Shown: positions 56,986 to 64,000 of the stretch, one piece after another | How the letters are laid out: each line of letters starts with the position of its first letter | Numbering within the stretch: position 1 is the stretch's first letter | Assembly: GCF_003003125.1 (NCBI RefSeq) | Contig: NZ_PVTZ01000001.1 | Location: 1-64,000, forward strand | Direction: 5' to 3' | Origin: Laceyella sediminis | Lineage (GTDB): Bacteria > Bacillota > Bacilli > Thermoactinomycetales > Thermoactinomycetaceae | Length of the DNA: 64,000 nt | Program-made: the position numbers and the translations under genes | The notes under the pieces: model-generated | The model's database searches: none | What the model was told of the DNA's origin: nothing | Seen by the model: the letters and a program-made list of their open reading frames with translations, nothing else

Positions 56986-57744
56986 TCATGCGAATTCCAC
57001 CAAGTCTAACCAAATGCGCCCTTTTTTGGTATTGCCGCCAATACTTTCGACATATAACCGTCCGAATCCTCTAAGTGAAAGCAGATCCCCTTGCGCAACC
57101 GTAAAGTCAGGCTGATCCACAATCTTATGATTGGCTTTGCACTTTCCGCTTTTTATGAGTTGCGCCACCTTTGACCTGGAGATCCGAAACCCTTCGGCAA
57201 GCACCGCATCGATGCGCAAGGAAGCAACCGTAACCGCGTGCACCCTCTTCTTTTGCGAGGGATGAGCCAGTTCATCGCGAGCAATCGTTCTTATGTTAAC
57301 ATGCTCGCGACCGATTTGTCCAACTTGCATCAGGAGTAATCCCTCTAGTTCGGAAGCGGCAACCAGGTCGCATCCGGTGTCATGAGGAAGGATGTCCCCC
57401 AGCTTTTCCCGCTTGATGCCTAGCCCGAGAAGCGCCCCCAATACATCGGGATGTTCCAATTTCTTTCCAATATTTGCTTCTATGCGCAAGTATGTGAGCC
57501 CAAACATCTCAGGGTCTTCCACAACATAGTCGGGTGCGATAAACACGCGGCGGCGCTCCGCATCCGCATGCCCGCCATCCGACCATACATTCAGGTCGGG
57601 TTGGCGCCGCACCACCATGTTGACAATGTCCCGCTCGCGAGGATCGAGGAAATTGGTCAACACCGTTTGGTGCTGATGCGCCACTTTCCACGCCCAATCA
57701 AGCGCGCGTTCGACCACGATCCGCTCCTCCGGGCGGAAATGCAT
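56986..57744 (-). CDS. ylmH: S4-domain RNA-binding protein YlmH/RqcP
   Basis: YlmH (RqcP) works with RqcH in ribosome quality control, placing the P-site tRNA during alanine tailing. The protein has an N-terminal mixed domain (FRPEERIVVERALDWAW) and a C-terminal S4 domain (EGFRISRSKVAQLIKSGKCKANHK). I use ATG 57744 (252 residues). TTG 57750 has better spacing from GAGAAGGA and is possible. Its partner gene rqcH is also in this window. Confidence 0.92.
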   Translation of the reverse strand: MHFRPEERIVVERALDWAWKVAHQHQTVLTNFLDPRERDIVNMVVRRQPDLNVWSDGGHADAERRRVFIAPDYVVEDPEMFGLTYLRIEANIGKKLEHPDVLGALLGLGIKREKLGDILPHDTGCDLVAASELEGLLLMQVGQIGREHVNIRTIARDELAHPSQKKRVHAVTVASLRIDAVLAEGFRISRSKVAQLIKSGKCKANHKIVDQPDFTVAQGDLLSLRGFGRLYVESIGGNTKKGRIWLDLVEFA

Positions 57745-57775
57745 AAACAATGTTTCCTTCTCTCGTCTCACTTTA

Positions 57776-58051
57776 TCAGATCACCCAACTGATGATGGTC
57801 ATGACGCCCAATCGTATGAAATGAAGGGCGAATAACGCCACGATCGGCGAGATGTCGATAAATCCGATCGGCGGGATGAATCGGCGAAAGACGGATAGGT
57901 ACGGTTCCGACAAGCGCGCGAGCAATTGTCCGACGGGGGATTCAAACACCTGCGGCAACCATGACGCAAGGATGTAAATAATCAGCACAAATTGGTAGAT
58001 GGTAAATAACGTGTCAACCACTTGATAAATCAACATGAGCTTTCTGTTCAC
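57776..58051 (-). CDS. ylmG: YggT family membrane protein YlmG
   Basis: A 91-residue protein with two membrane helices separated by the conserved YggT signature SEPYLSVFRRFIPPIGFIDISPIVALFAL. It is linked with division and Z-ring genes, but its exact role is unknown. GTG 58051 overlaps the sepF stop. An ATG five codons in, 12 bases after GAGGTG, is also possible. Confidence 0.92.
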   Translation of the reverse strand: MNRKLMLIYQVVDTLFTIYQFVLIIYILASWLPQVFESPVGQLLARLSEPYLSVFRRFIPPIGFIDISPIVALFALHFIRLGVMTIISWVI

Positions 58052-58470
58052 CTCAAATCTTTTAGCTCATCATCTTTCAGGAAATCGGTGATCGAGCCCG
58101 TGATATCCACGTTGGCCGGGGTGCAAATGAAAATGTTGTTGCCCAACTTTTGAATGTTGCCCCCTAAAGCATATACTGTTCCGCTCAAAAAGTCGATGAT
58201 GCGTACGCCTTGATCGCGGCGGACGAGTTGGAGATTGACAACAACCGGACGATGGCTTTTCAAGTGATCTGCGATTTCGGGAGATTCTTCATAGCTACGG
58301 GGTTCGAACAAGACGAGGCGGATGTTTTTTTGCGTGTGCAAGGATACGATATTGCTCCTCCCCTTCAGATGATGGCTTGTCCCATCTTCGTGTTCAAGCT
58401 CATCATCATCGTATGGCTCGTCTTCTTCGCTCACACCGAAAAAGCCCATGATCTTCTCCATGAAAGTCAT
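58048..58470 (-). CDS. sepF: Cell division protein SepF
   Basis: SepF polymerises into rings, binds membrane through its N-terminal amphipathic helix and bundles FtsZ. The 140-residue protein has the N-terminal helix MTFMEKIMGFFG, an acidic linker, and the core with FEPRSYEESPEIADHL and VVNLQLVRRDQGVRIIDFLSG. ATG 58470 follows GAAGGAGG. Conserved position upstream of ylmG. Confidence 0.95.
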   Translation of the reverse strand: MTFMEKIMGFFGVSEEDEPYDDDELEHEDGTSHHLKGRSNIVSLHTQKNIRLVLFEPRSYEESPEIADHLKSHRPVVVNLQLVRRDQGVRIIDFLSGTVYALGGNIQKLGNNIFICTPANVDITGSITDFLKDDELKDLR

Positions 58471-58491
58471 TGATTTCGCCTCCTTCAAAGG

Positions 58492-59193
58492 CTACCGTCC
58501 CCGTTTGCCTCCTCCAACTAACACGGATCCAAGCCGGACCCATGTGGCCCCTTCTTCAATCGCGATATCAAAATCTTGAGACATGCCCATGGACAAATGA
58601 GGCACACGTAAACGGGGCTGGTCTAACCGTTGTAATTGTTTTTGCAACCGCTTCAGTTCGCGGAAGATGGGCCGCACTTCCTCCGGATTTTCGACGATGG
58701 GCGCCATGGTCATCAGTCCGGCCACCTCAATCGTAGAATAATTCGCCACTTCTTTCGCAAATTCTTCTAATTCTTTCGGGGAAATTCCAAATTTGCTTTC
58801 TTCGCCCGACACATTCACCTGCAAAAAACAGGACAAAGGCTCAGCCTCTTTTTGGCGCACCCGGCGGTCAATCTCCTGCGCCAGGGAGAGCCGATCCAGT
58901 GAATGTAGGTATTGGAACCGACCAATGATCTCTTTTACTTTGTTGCGTTGCATGTGCCCGATGAAGTGCCAAGTGCCACGGTCGCCGAGCACTTTCCATT
59001 TGGGAACAGCATCCTGTACCTTATTCTCCCCGACATGGGTTAGGCCTAGGTCAAGCAAGCGTGCGGTATCCTCCACATCGCTGTATTTGGTGACGGCCAC
59101 CACCCCAATTTCGCGCGGATCCCGGTTAGCCCGCCGGCAAGCTGCTTGAATACGCTCTTGCACCTTTTCCCAATGTTTACCAAATTCGTTCAT
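58492..59193 (-). CDS. ylmE: PLP homeostasis protein YlmE (YggS family)
   Basis: YggS/PLPBP proteins bind pyridoxal phosphate without known catalysis and keep PLP and amino acid pools balanced. The 233-residue barrel has VAVTKYSD with the PLP-binding lysine, GENKVQD, HFIGHMQRNKVKEI and GLMTMAP. The last strand SMGMSQDFDIAIEEGATWVRLG binds phosphate. ATG 59193 follows GGAAAGGTGA. The 35 extra residues of the longer frame overlap ylmD and are rejected. Confidence 0.94.
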   Translation of the reverse strand: MNEFGKHWEKVQERIQAACRRANRDPREIGVVAVTKYSDVEDTARLLDLGLTHVGENKVQDAVPKWKVLGDRGTWHFIGHMQRNKVKEIIGRFQYLHSLDRLSLAQEIDRRVRQKEAEPLSCFLQVNVSGEESKFGISPKELEEFAKEVANYSTIEVAGLMTMAPIVENPEEVRPIFRELKRLQKQLQRLDQPRLRVPHLSMGMSQDFDIAIEEGATWVRLGSVLVGGGKRGR

Positions 59194-59198
59194 GAGAA

Positions 59199-60020
59199 TC
59201 ACCTTTCCTGCTTTCCGATCCAAGCGACCATCCGTCCCGTTTTTCCTTTGTCCCGGCGGTGGGAGTAAAAGTAGGAATGATCGCAGCTTGTACACCATTT
59301 GCTTACAGCCATATGCTCAGGCAAAATCCCCGCCTGCAAAAAAATTTCGGCATTGGCTCGCTTCAAATCGCATTGCCATCTGCCGGGAACATGGCTCACC
59401 GCAATCCGCTCTAGCGCCTCTTGGCTGTGTATCGCTTCACGCATCGGGCCAATCACCCGCTCATCAACCTCATAACAACAAGGCCCGATCGACGGACCGA
59501 TAGCCACCCATATCTCTTCTGGCTTCGCGCCTTGTTCGCAAAAACGTTTGACCATGTGGGCGCCAATTTGGCCAACCGTCCCTTTCCAGCCGGCATGAGC
59601 CACTCCCATCAAGTCCAATTGCGGATGATAAAAGTACAAAGGCACACAGTCGGCGAAATACGCTGCCAACAAAACCCCCGGCTCACGGGTAAAAAGGCCG
59701 TCAGTCTCTTGGTAGGCGGTTTGGCGTCCATCCTTCCCTTTGCCGCGATCCGCCGCCGACACTTGTTCAATATGTACGCCATGGACTTGTTCCGCGCAGG
59801 TCCATGCATCAAAGGAAAAGTCCAGTTCTTCGCTCAATTCCCGGCGGTTGTTAACCACTTGCCGCGGCCGGTCTCCCACGTGGAGTGCATAGTTGCGGCA
59901 GTCGGCATCTTCGCCCGCCCTTCTCGCGCTAAAACCGACGCGGAGGTGCGGAAATTGATTCTGCCACGCAGTCAGCTCAAACATGGGCACTTTGCTGTCA
60001 CGGTATTGAAATGGTTCCAT
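59199..60020 (-). CDS. ylmD: Laccase-domain purine nucleoside phosphorylase YlmD (YfiH/PgeF)
   Basis: This family, once called polyphenol oxidases, has zinc-dependent purine nucleoside phosphorylase/adenosine deaminase activity. An E. coli member acts as a peptidoglycan editing factor. The 273-residue protein shows QVHG, FADCVPLYFY and AHAGWKGT with the conserved metal His/Cys/His. Located five bases before ylmE. ATG after GGGGGGAG. Confidence 0.93.
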   Translation of the reverse strand: MEPFQYRDSKVPMFELTAWQNQFPHLRVGFSARRAGEDADCRNYALHVGDRPRQVVNNRRELSEELDFSFDAWTCAEQVHGVHIEQVSAADRGKGKDGRQTAYQETDGLFTREPGVLLAAYFADCVPLYFYHPQLDLMGVAHAGWKGTVGQIGAHMVKRFCEQGAKPEEIWVAIGPSIGPCCYEVDERVIGPMREAIHSQEALERIAVSHVPGRWQCDLKRANAEIFLQAGILPEHMAVSKWCTSCDHSYFYSHRRDKGKTGRMVAWIGKQER

Positions 60021-60120
60021 ACACTCCCCCCCTTCGTTTCATATTACCATATCTTCCTTCGTCAACAAAGGAGGCGCGATCCGCCTCCCTCTAGCGCTTT
60101 TCCCGATCCGCCAGTAACTT

Positions 60121-60402
60121 TTAATCAACAGCAGCCTCATCCGGCAGATAATAACCGCGCCGCTCGACACTCTCTTCCAAACGAACCAAAATCACATCCG
60201 AACCGATCTTCACAATTTGCCGCCATGGGATCACCCATTCGTGGCCACTGCTAACAAAACCAAACCATTTGCTTTCACCCGGCACAACAATGGCATGGAT
60301 CACACCCCGGCGCAAATCCAAATCCAAGTCGTAGATTTGGCCCAATTTACGACCATCAGCAATGTTGACGACATCTTTCGCCTGCAACTCTGATATTTTC
60401 AC
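60121..60402 (-). CDS. ylmC: YlmC/YmxH family PRC-barrel protein
   Basis: A 93-residue PRC-barrel protein starting at GTG 60402 (M-KISELQAKDVVNIADGRK), like B. subtilis YlmC. GLGSI-type motif is GQIYDL, and WVIPWRQIVKIGSDVILVRL closes the core. Function unknown. YmxH relatives are sporulation-linked. The next GTG upstream is four codons away, and both fit the site AAAGTGGGGAG. Confidence 0.9.
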   Translation of the reverse strand: MKISELQAKDVVNIADGRKLGQIYDLDLDLRRGVIHAIVVPGESKWFGFVSSGHEWVIPWRQIVKIGSDVILVRLEESVERRGYYLPDEAAVD

Positions 60403-60483
60403 ACGTCTCCCCACTTTCCGCGCAATGGTTATTTCTATATGTATATGTGCTGATTCCCGCAAATGTACGGCCTATTTCTATAC

Positions 60484-60513
60484 AAAAGCCCAATCCTAGG
60501 CGATTGGGCTTTT
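60484..60513 (-). terminator. Terminator of sigG
   Basis: A 12-bp stem AAAAGCCCAATC/GATTGGGCTTTT ends in TTTTGTAT on the minus strand, about 30 bases after the sigG stop. It separates sigG from ylmC. Confidence 0.85.
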
Positions 60514-60544
60514 GAGCAAGCATTGACTTGCGAATCTATTCAAT

Positions 60545-61321
60545 TTAGGTGATAAACTTGTTCATCTGAGCAATGGCCGCTTTCTCTAGGCGAGAAACCT
60601 GGGCTTGGGAGATCCCTATTTCTTCAGCCACTTCCATCTGCGTCTTTCCTTCAAAAAAGCGCATGGACAAAATCATTTTTTCCCTGTCATTCAACTTGCT
60701 CATCGCTTCATTTAAAGCGATTCCTTCCAGCCACTGGGCGTCTCTGGACTTTTCATCGCTCAATTGGTCCATGACGAAAATGGGATCGCCACCATCCTGA
60801 TACACCGGTTCAAACAAAGAAACCGGATCTTGGATCGCGTCCAATGCGAACACCACATCTTCTTTCGGGACGTTTAACGCACGTGAAATTTCCAAAATCG
60901 TGGGTTCGCGCGAATGCTGATTTGTCAACGAATCCCGAACTTGCAACGCTTTGTAAGCGATATCTCGCAACGATCGGGACACACGGATCGGATTATTGTC
61001 ACGCAAGTATCTCCTGATCTCGCCAATGATCATGGGCACGGCATAGGTAGAAAACTTGACGTTCTGGCCGAGATCAAAGTTGTCAATCGCTTTCATCAAT
61101 CCGATGCAACCAACCTGAAACAGATCATCCACGCATTCCCCTCTATTGTTAAATCGTTGGATTACACTCAATACCAAGCGTAGATTCCCATTGACCAGTT
61201 TTTCGCGCGCGGAACGGTCACCCGCTTGCAGCTGTTGAAACAGTACCCGCATCTCCTGATTTTTAAGAACGGGGAGTTTAGAAGTATCAACGCCGCATAT
61301 CTCCACTTTGTTTCGCGCCAT
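60545..61321 (-). CDS. sigG: RNA polymerase sporulation sigma factor G
   Basis: Sigma-G drives late forespore genes (SASPs, germinant receptors). The 258-residue protein starts MARNKVEICGVDTSKLPVL, has region 2 (DLFQVGCIGLMKAIDNFD, KFSTYAVPMIIGEIRRYLRD) and region 4 ending EEIGISQAQVSRLEKAAI. It may read through from sigE and also be made by a forespore promoter. Its ribosome-binding site is sequestered in a hairpin. Confidence 0.97.
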   Translation of the reverse strand: MARNKVEICGVDTSKLPVLKNQEMRVLFQQLQAGDRSAREKLVNGNLRLVLSVIQRFNNRGECVDDLFQVGCIGLMKAIDNFDLGQNVKFSTYAVPMIIGEIRRYLRDNNPIRVSRSLRDIAYKALQVRDSLTNQHSREPTILEISRALNVPKEDVVFALDAIQDPVSLFEPVYQDGGDPIFVMDQLSDEKSRDAQWLEGIALNEAMSKLNDREKMILSMRFFEGKTQMEVAEEIGISQAQVSRLEKAAIAQMNKFIT

Positions 61322-61326
61322 GAATT

Positions 61327-61373
61327 CCCCTCCTCAGGCTGGAACTAATTTTCAGTATGTCCTGAGGAAGGGG
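61327..61373 (-). promoter_or_regulatory. Hairpin hiding the sigG ribosome-binding site
   Basis: In the 71-base sigE-sigG gap, minus-strand arms CCCC-TT-CCTCAGG and CCTGAGG-A-GGGG form an 11-bp stem around a 22-base loop. The only ribosome-binding site, AGGAGGGG five bases before ATG, is entirely in the 3' arm, so translation from a sigE-sigG read-through mRNA should be weak. Confidence 0.7.
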
Positions 61374-61392
61374 ATTTATAATAAGAAGGAAA

Positions 61393-62121
61393 TTAAACCA
61401 TTTTATTGAATTCTTTACGCAATCTCTTAATAATTCTTTTCTCCAAACGGGAAATGTAAGACTGTGATATTCCGAGCATATCAGCGACATCCTTCTGTGT
61501 CTTCTCTTCGCCGCCATTTAAACCAAAACGCAACTCCATGATTTTGCGCTCCCGATCTGATAGATTCGACAGGGCCGTCCGCAAAATCTTGCGATCCACT
61601 TCATCTTCTATGTCGCGGTAGATTGTGTCATTCTCCGTGCCTAGCACGTCCGACAACAACAATTCATTCCCGTCATAGTCTGTATTGAGCGGCTCATCAA
61701 AAGAGACTTCGGAACGGATTTTGTTGTTGCGCCGCAAAAACATGAGGATTTCATTCTCAATGCATCGGGAGGCATAGGTAGCCAGCTTGATTTTCTTGGT
61801 GGGATCAAAGGTGTTGACGGCTTTAATCAGGCCAATCGTTCCGATCGAGACCAGATCTTCAATGTGAATCCCGGTGTTTTCAAATTTACGTGCAATGTAG
61901 ACCACCAGCCGCAGATTGCGCTCAATGAGCAAAGCGCGAACGGCGGAATCCCCGCTCGGTAACTTTTCCAACAGATGCTCTTCTTCCTCCCGAGTCAACG
62001 GCGGAGGCAGGGCCTCACTCCCTCCGATATAATAAACTTCTTCCCCTTTCAAGCCGATTTGCATAAGTAGACGGTACCAAAACAATTGCACCGCCAATCT
62101 CCATTTGACAAACATCCTCAT
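61393..62121 (-). CDS. sigE: RNA polymerase sporulation sigma factor E (pro-sigma-E)
   Basis: Sigma-E controls early mother-cell genes. The 242-residue precursor has an N-terminal hydrophobic pro-sequence (about 1-27) ending just before [14 protein letters not shown], which is the SpoIIGA cleavage area. Regions 2 and 4 ([38 protein letters not shown]) are nearly identical to B. subtilis. ATG overlaps spoIIGA by four bases. Confidence 0.98.
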   Translation of the reverse strand: MRMFVKWRLAVQLFWYRLLMQIGLKGEEVYYIGGSEALPPPLTREEEEHLLEKLPSGDSAVRALLIERNLRLVVYIARKFENTGIHIEDLVSIGTIGLIKAVNTFDPTKKIKLATYASRCIENEILMFLRRNNKIRSEVSFDEPLNTDYDGNELLLSDVLGTENDTIYRDIEDEVDRKILRTALSNLSDRERKIMELRFGLNGGEEKTQKDVADMLGISQSYISRLEKRIIKRLRKEFNKMV

Positions 62122-63062
62122 ACCCCCCCAACGATTTGTTCTATCTGCTCCCGCGGCTCAAGATCATAACAGGACGGATGAATAATCGCTTGGTAAGTCC
62201 CATCAGACGAAAGGCGCCCGACATCTATACCTATGAGAATTTTTTTAATTTTATGCCACTCATCCCCCTGCAAAATTTCCACAACATCCGGTCTGATGGC
62301 GATCATCATCGCCTGTTCTTTCCCCGCTGCCCGGTACGGGATGACCCGAATCCGGTTTATCCAATCCGCCGGCAAATTGGACCAGCCCGCTTCCCAATCC
62401 CACTGGCGCAACATCTGTTCTAATTCTTCCGGAAAACAGACTTTCAATCGATCCAGTTCCACGATCATCACGGGTGTCCGGGTGATTGGATCGCGCAGTT
62501 GGTTTCCGGTATCAACAAGCCCGACGCATTCCAAGCAGTGCTGGTTGAGATGGATGCGAACCCCGGTCATGTACTGTTGAATCCGATGATTTTCCTTCAA
62601 TGAACGCAACGAAAACCTAGTGTACAGCCACACAAGCGGAAATCCGCACAAAACGAGGGCCCATGATACAGGAGATCCCCAGCCCTGAGCGGAGTGGGTC
62701 AAAAACAGCCCACCAGCTACTTGGCTGTCTCCCGTAGTGACATAATGAAAAGCGATCATCGCTCCGCCGGCGATAAAGCAAACCAAGTAAAAAACCCCAA
62801 GATTGCGGATGAACGCCAACGGGTGGTGAAATCCATACGCGATCCACACCATCGCCAAAGAAACCAAGATTTTGACTGGAAAGAAATATGCCAACGCAAA
62901 TTGCGGCCATAAGTGCAACATCGAATAGGCGCCACCCACGCACGCGGCCAGCAACAACCGCCAAACTTTGGTGGGTTGTTTGCGAATGCCCGCCGTCAAC
63001 CACAATAGCAAGTAATCAATGGTTCCGTTGAGGAGGAAAATCATATCGGCGTAAACAACCAT
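62118..63062 (-). CDS. spoIIGA: Sporulation sigma-E factor-processing peptidase
   Basis: SpoIIGA is the septal membrane aspartic protease that matures pro-sigma-E once SpoIIR arrives from the forespore. The 314-residue protein has five N-terminal helices (about 1-155) and a cytoplasmic protease domain with the catalytic DTGN in [23 protein letters not shown] precedes the ATG. First gene of the spoIIG operon. Confidence 0.96.
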   Translation of the reverse strand: MVVYADMIFLLNGTIDYLLLWLTAGIRKQPTKVWRLLLAACVGGAYSMLHLWPQFALAYFFPVKILVSLAMVWIAYGFHHPLAFIRNLGVFYLVCFIAGGAMIAFHYVTTGDSQVAGGLFLTHSAQGWGSPVSWALVLCGFPLVWLYTRFSLRSLKENHRIQQYMTGVRIHLNQHCLECVGLVDTGNQLRDPITRTPVMIVELDRLKVCFPEELEQMLRQWDWEAGWSNLPADWINRIRVIPYRAAGKEQAMMIAIRPDVVEILQGDEWHKIKKILIGIDVGRLSSDGTYQAIIHPSCYDLEPREQIEQIVGGV

Positions 63063-63092
63063 GCCCTTCCCCCTTCAGATTGAAGTGAGATC

Positions 63093-63160
63093 AGTATATC
63101 CCAAGCTCTGGTTCAAAGTCTGTCGCTTCTTGGATTGGTTCTTTGACTTGTTTCGTCGAA
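63093..63160 (-). promoter_or_regulatory. Spo0A-dependent spoIIG promoter
   Basis: On the minus strand GCGACA (63121-63126) and TATACT (63093-63098) lie exactly 22 bp apart, the abnormal spacing of B. subtilis spoIIG. On the plus strand a 0A-like box, TGTCGCT (63121-63127), covers the -35 and a second, CGTCGAA (63154-63160), lies 33 bp upstream. The remaining 63161-63266 and 63298-63408 show no gene. Confidence 0.75.
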
Positions 63161-63266
63161 CGCTGAGGTTCACCGCTAAATCCTGCCGGCATCCCTGCGC
63201 ATGCCATGCTGGGAACTTCTACCAAAGTACCAGCTTCGTCCTGCACTCGGGATTGGAAAAGCCCAA

Positions 63267-63297
63267 CAAAAAAAGAGATACCTGTTTAAGGTATCTC
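63267..63297 (-). terminator. Terminator of ftsZ
   Basis: A GAGATACC/GGTATCTC hairpin with seven-base loop is followed by seven T on the minus strand, about 110 bases past the ftsZ stop and before the spoIIG promoter. Confidence 0.85.
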
Positions 63298-63408
63298 CTC
63301 GCTGATTGACAAGTAGCCTGATTCCAATAATGAAATCCTGCGATCCGTGGTCGCTTCTTGGAACAAAACTCCCAGTTGATGCAAAGCTCCCCGCCTTGGG
63401 TCGCTCCT

Positions 63409-64000
63409 CTATTTTTTGCGGTTGCGCAAGAATGTCGGCACTTCCAAATGCCCGTAAGGATCGATGAAATCATTATTTGCGTTTTGTTTTTCCTTTTCAA
63501 CGCGGCTAAATGGGGAGAAAGTCGATTCTTCTTTTTGCGATTGTTGATTGACAAACATCGGCTTGCTGGATTTGGGGGGTTGTATTGAAATATGTTTCTC
63601 TTGTTGCTCATGGTCAAAGCCCGTCGCGATCACCGTGACCAAGATCTCATCTTTCAAGTCTTCATTGATCACCGCACCGAAAATCATGTTGACTTCCGGA
63701 TGAGAGGCTTGCGTCACGATATCGGCCGCTTCATACACTTCGTACAAACTTAAGTTGGTTCCACCGGTAATATTCATCAGTACCCCGCGCGCACCATCGA
63801 TAGACGTTTCCAACAATGGGCTGCAAATCGCCTTTTTGGCCGCTTCGGCTGCGCGGCTCTCGCCCGTTGCCGACCCGATGCCCATCAGTGCGGAACCGCG
63901 TTCGGTCATAATCGTACGCACGTCGGCGAAGTCCAAGTTGATCAAGCCAGGAACGGCAATCAAATCGGAAATCCCTTGCACACCTTGCCGCAAGACGTTA
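63409..64000 (-). CDS. ftsZ: Cell division protein FtsZ, C-terminal part (gene runs off the right edge)
   Basis: FtsZ is the tubulin-like GTPase of the Z-ring. Only the last 197 or so codons are inside the window. The 5' end and GTP-binding tubulin motif are outside. Visible are [16 protein letters not shown], the T7-loop region, the [14 protein letters not shown] segment, a variable linker, and the C-terminal peptide [13 protein letters not shown] that binds SepF, FtsA and ZapA. It is followed by spoIIG, the Bacillus order. Confidence 0.97.
   Translation of the reverse strand, partial: NVLRQGVQGISDLIAVPGLINLDFADVRTIMTERGSALMGIGSATGESRAAEAAKKAICSPLLETSIDGARGVLMNITGGTNLSLYEVYEAADIVTQASHPEVNMIFGAVINEDLKDEILVTVIATGFDHEQQEKHISIQPPKSSKPMFVNQQSQKEESTFSPFSRVEKEKQNANNDFIDPYGHLEVPTFLRNRKK

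Overview
The window comes from an endospore-forming Firmicute of the order Bacillales with roughly mid-50s percent GC. A Thermoactinomycetaceae-like genome is my best guess, but that is inference. Almost everything on the minus strand is one stretch of core chromosome with the gene order known from Bacillus subtilis. Read from right to left it runs ftsZ, spoIIGA-sigE-sigG, ylmC-ylmD-ylmE-sepF-ylmG-ylmH-divIVA, ileS, ylyA-lspA-rluD, the pyr operon, the Ca2+-ATPase gene, yicC-remA-gmk-rpoZ-coaBC-priA-def-fmt-rsmB, rlmN-prpC-prkC-rsgA-rpe-thiT-thiN and finally the 26-codon gene spoVM. Several start codons are TTG, so genes such as spoVM, rpoZ, remA and lspA are easily missed or mis-started.

Layout. 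1-7000: the prpC/prkC signalling pair with rlmN, rsgA, rpe, a thiamine uptake/activation pair and spoVM. 7000-12300: an insert between rlmN and rsmB, made of a gerA-gerB-gerC germinant receptor operon, a small two-helix membrane protein with Spo0A-type boxes in its promoter, and a pirin. 12300-21200: translation, replication-restart and nucleotide housekeeping genes. 21200-31400: a second, less conserved insert with a SpoVB/MurJ-like flippase, an Hsp20 preceded by a forespore sigma-G promoter, an amino acid permease, an M42 peptidase, a ROK repressor with a palindromic operator, pgi, two small genes and a compact region with interlocking base-pairing. 31400-38500: dapF and a Ca2+-ATPase, rqcH on the opposite strand, and an sdpR-sdpI immunity pair without its toxin genes. 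38500-48700: the pyrimidine operon, with two PyrR attenuators and no pyrK or pyrD. 48700-64000: the lspA/ileS/divIVA/ylm/sig/ftsZ cluster.

How the genes work together. Sporulation control recurs in the window. The spoIIG promoter keeps the unusual 22-bp spacing with a Spo0A box over its -35. sigG has a ribosome-binding site buried in a hairpin. spoVM, the ger operon, ylyA and the sigma-G-type hsp20 add later-stage functions. Growth-side regulation is by RNA: a T-box for ileS and PyrR-dependent attenuation for pyr. No rRNA, tRNA, CRISPR array, insertion sequence or prophage was seen.
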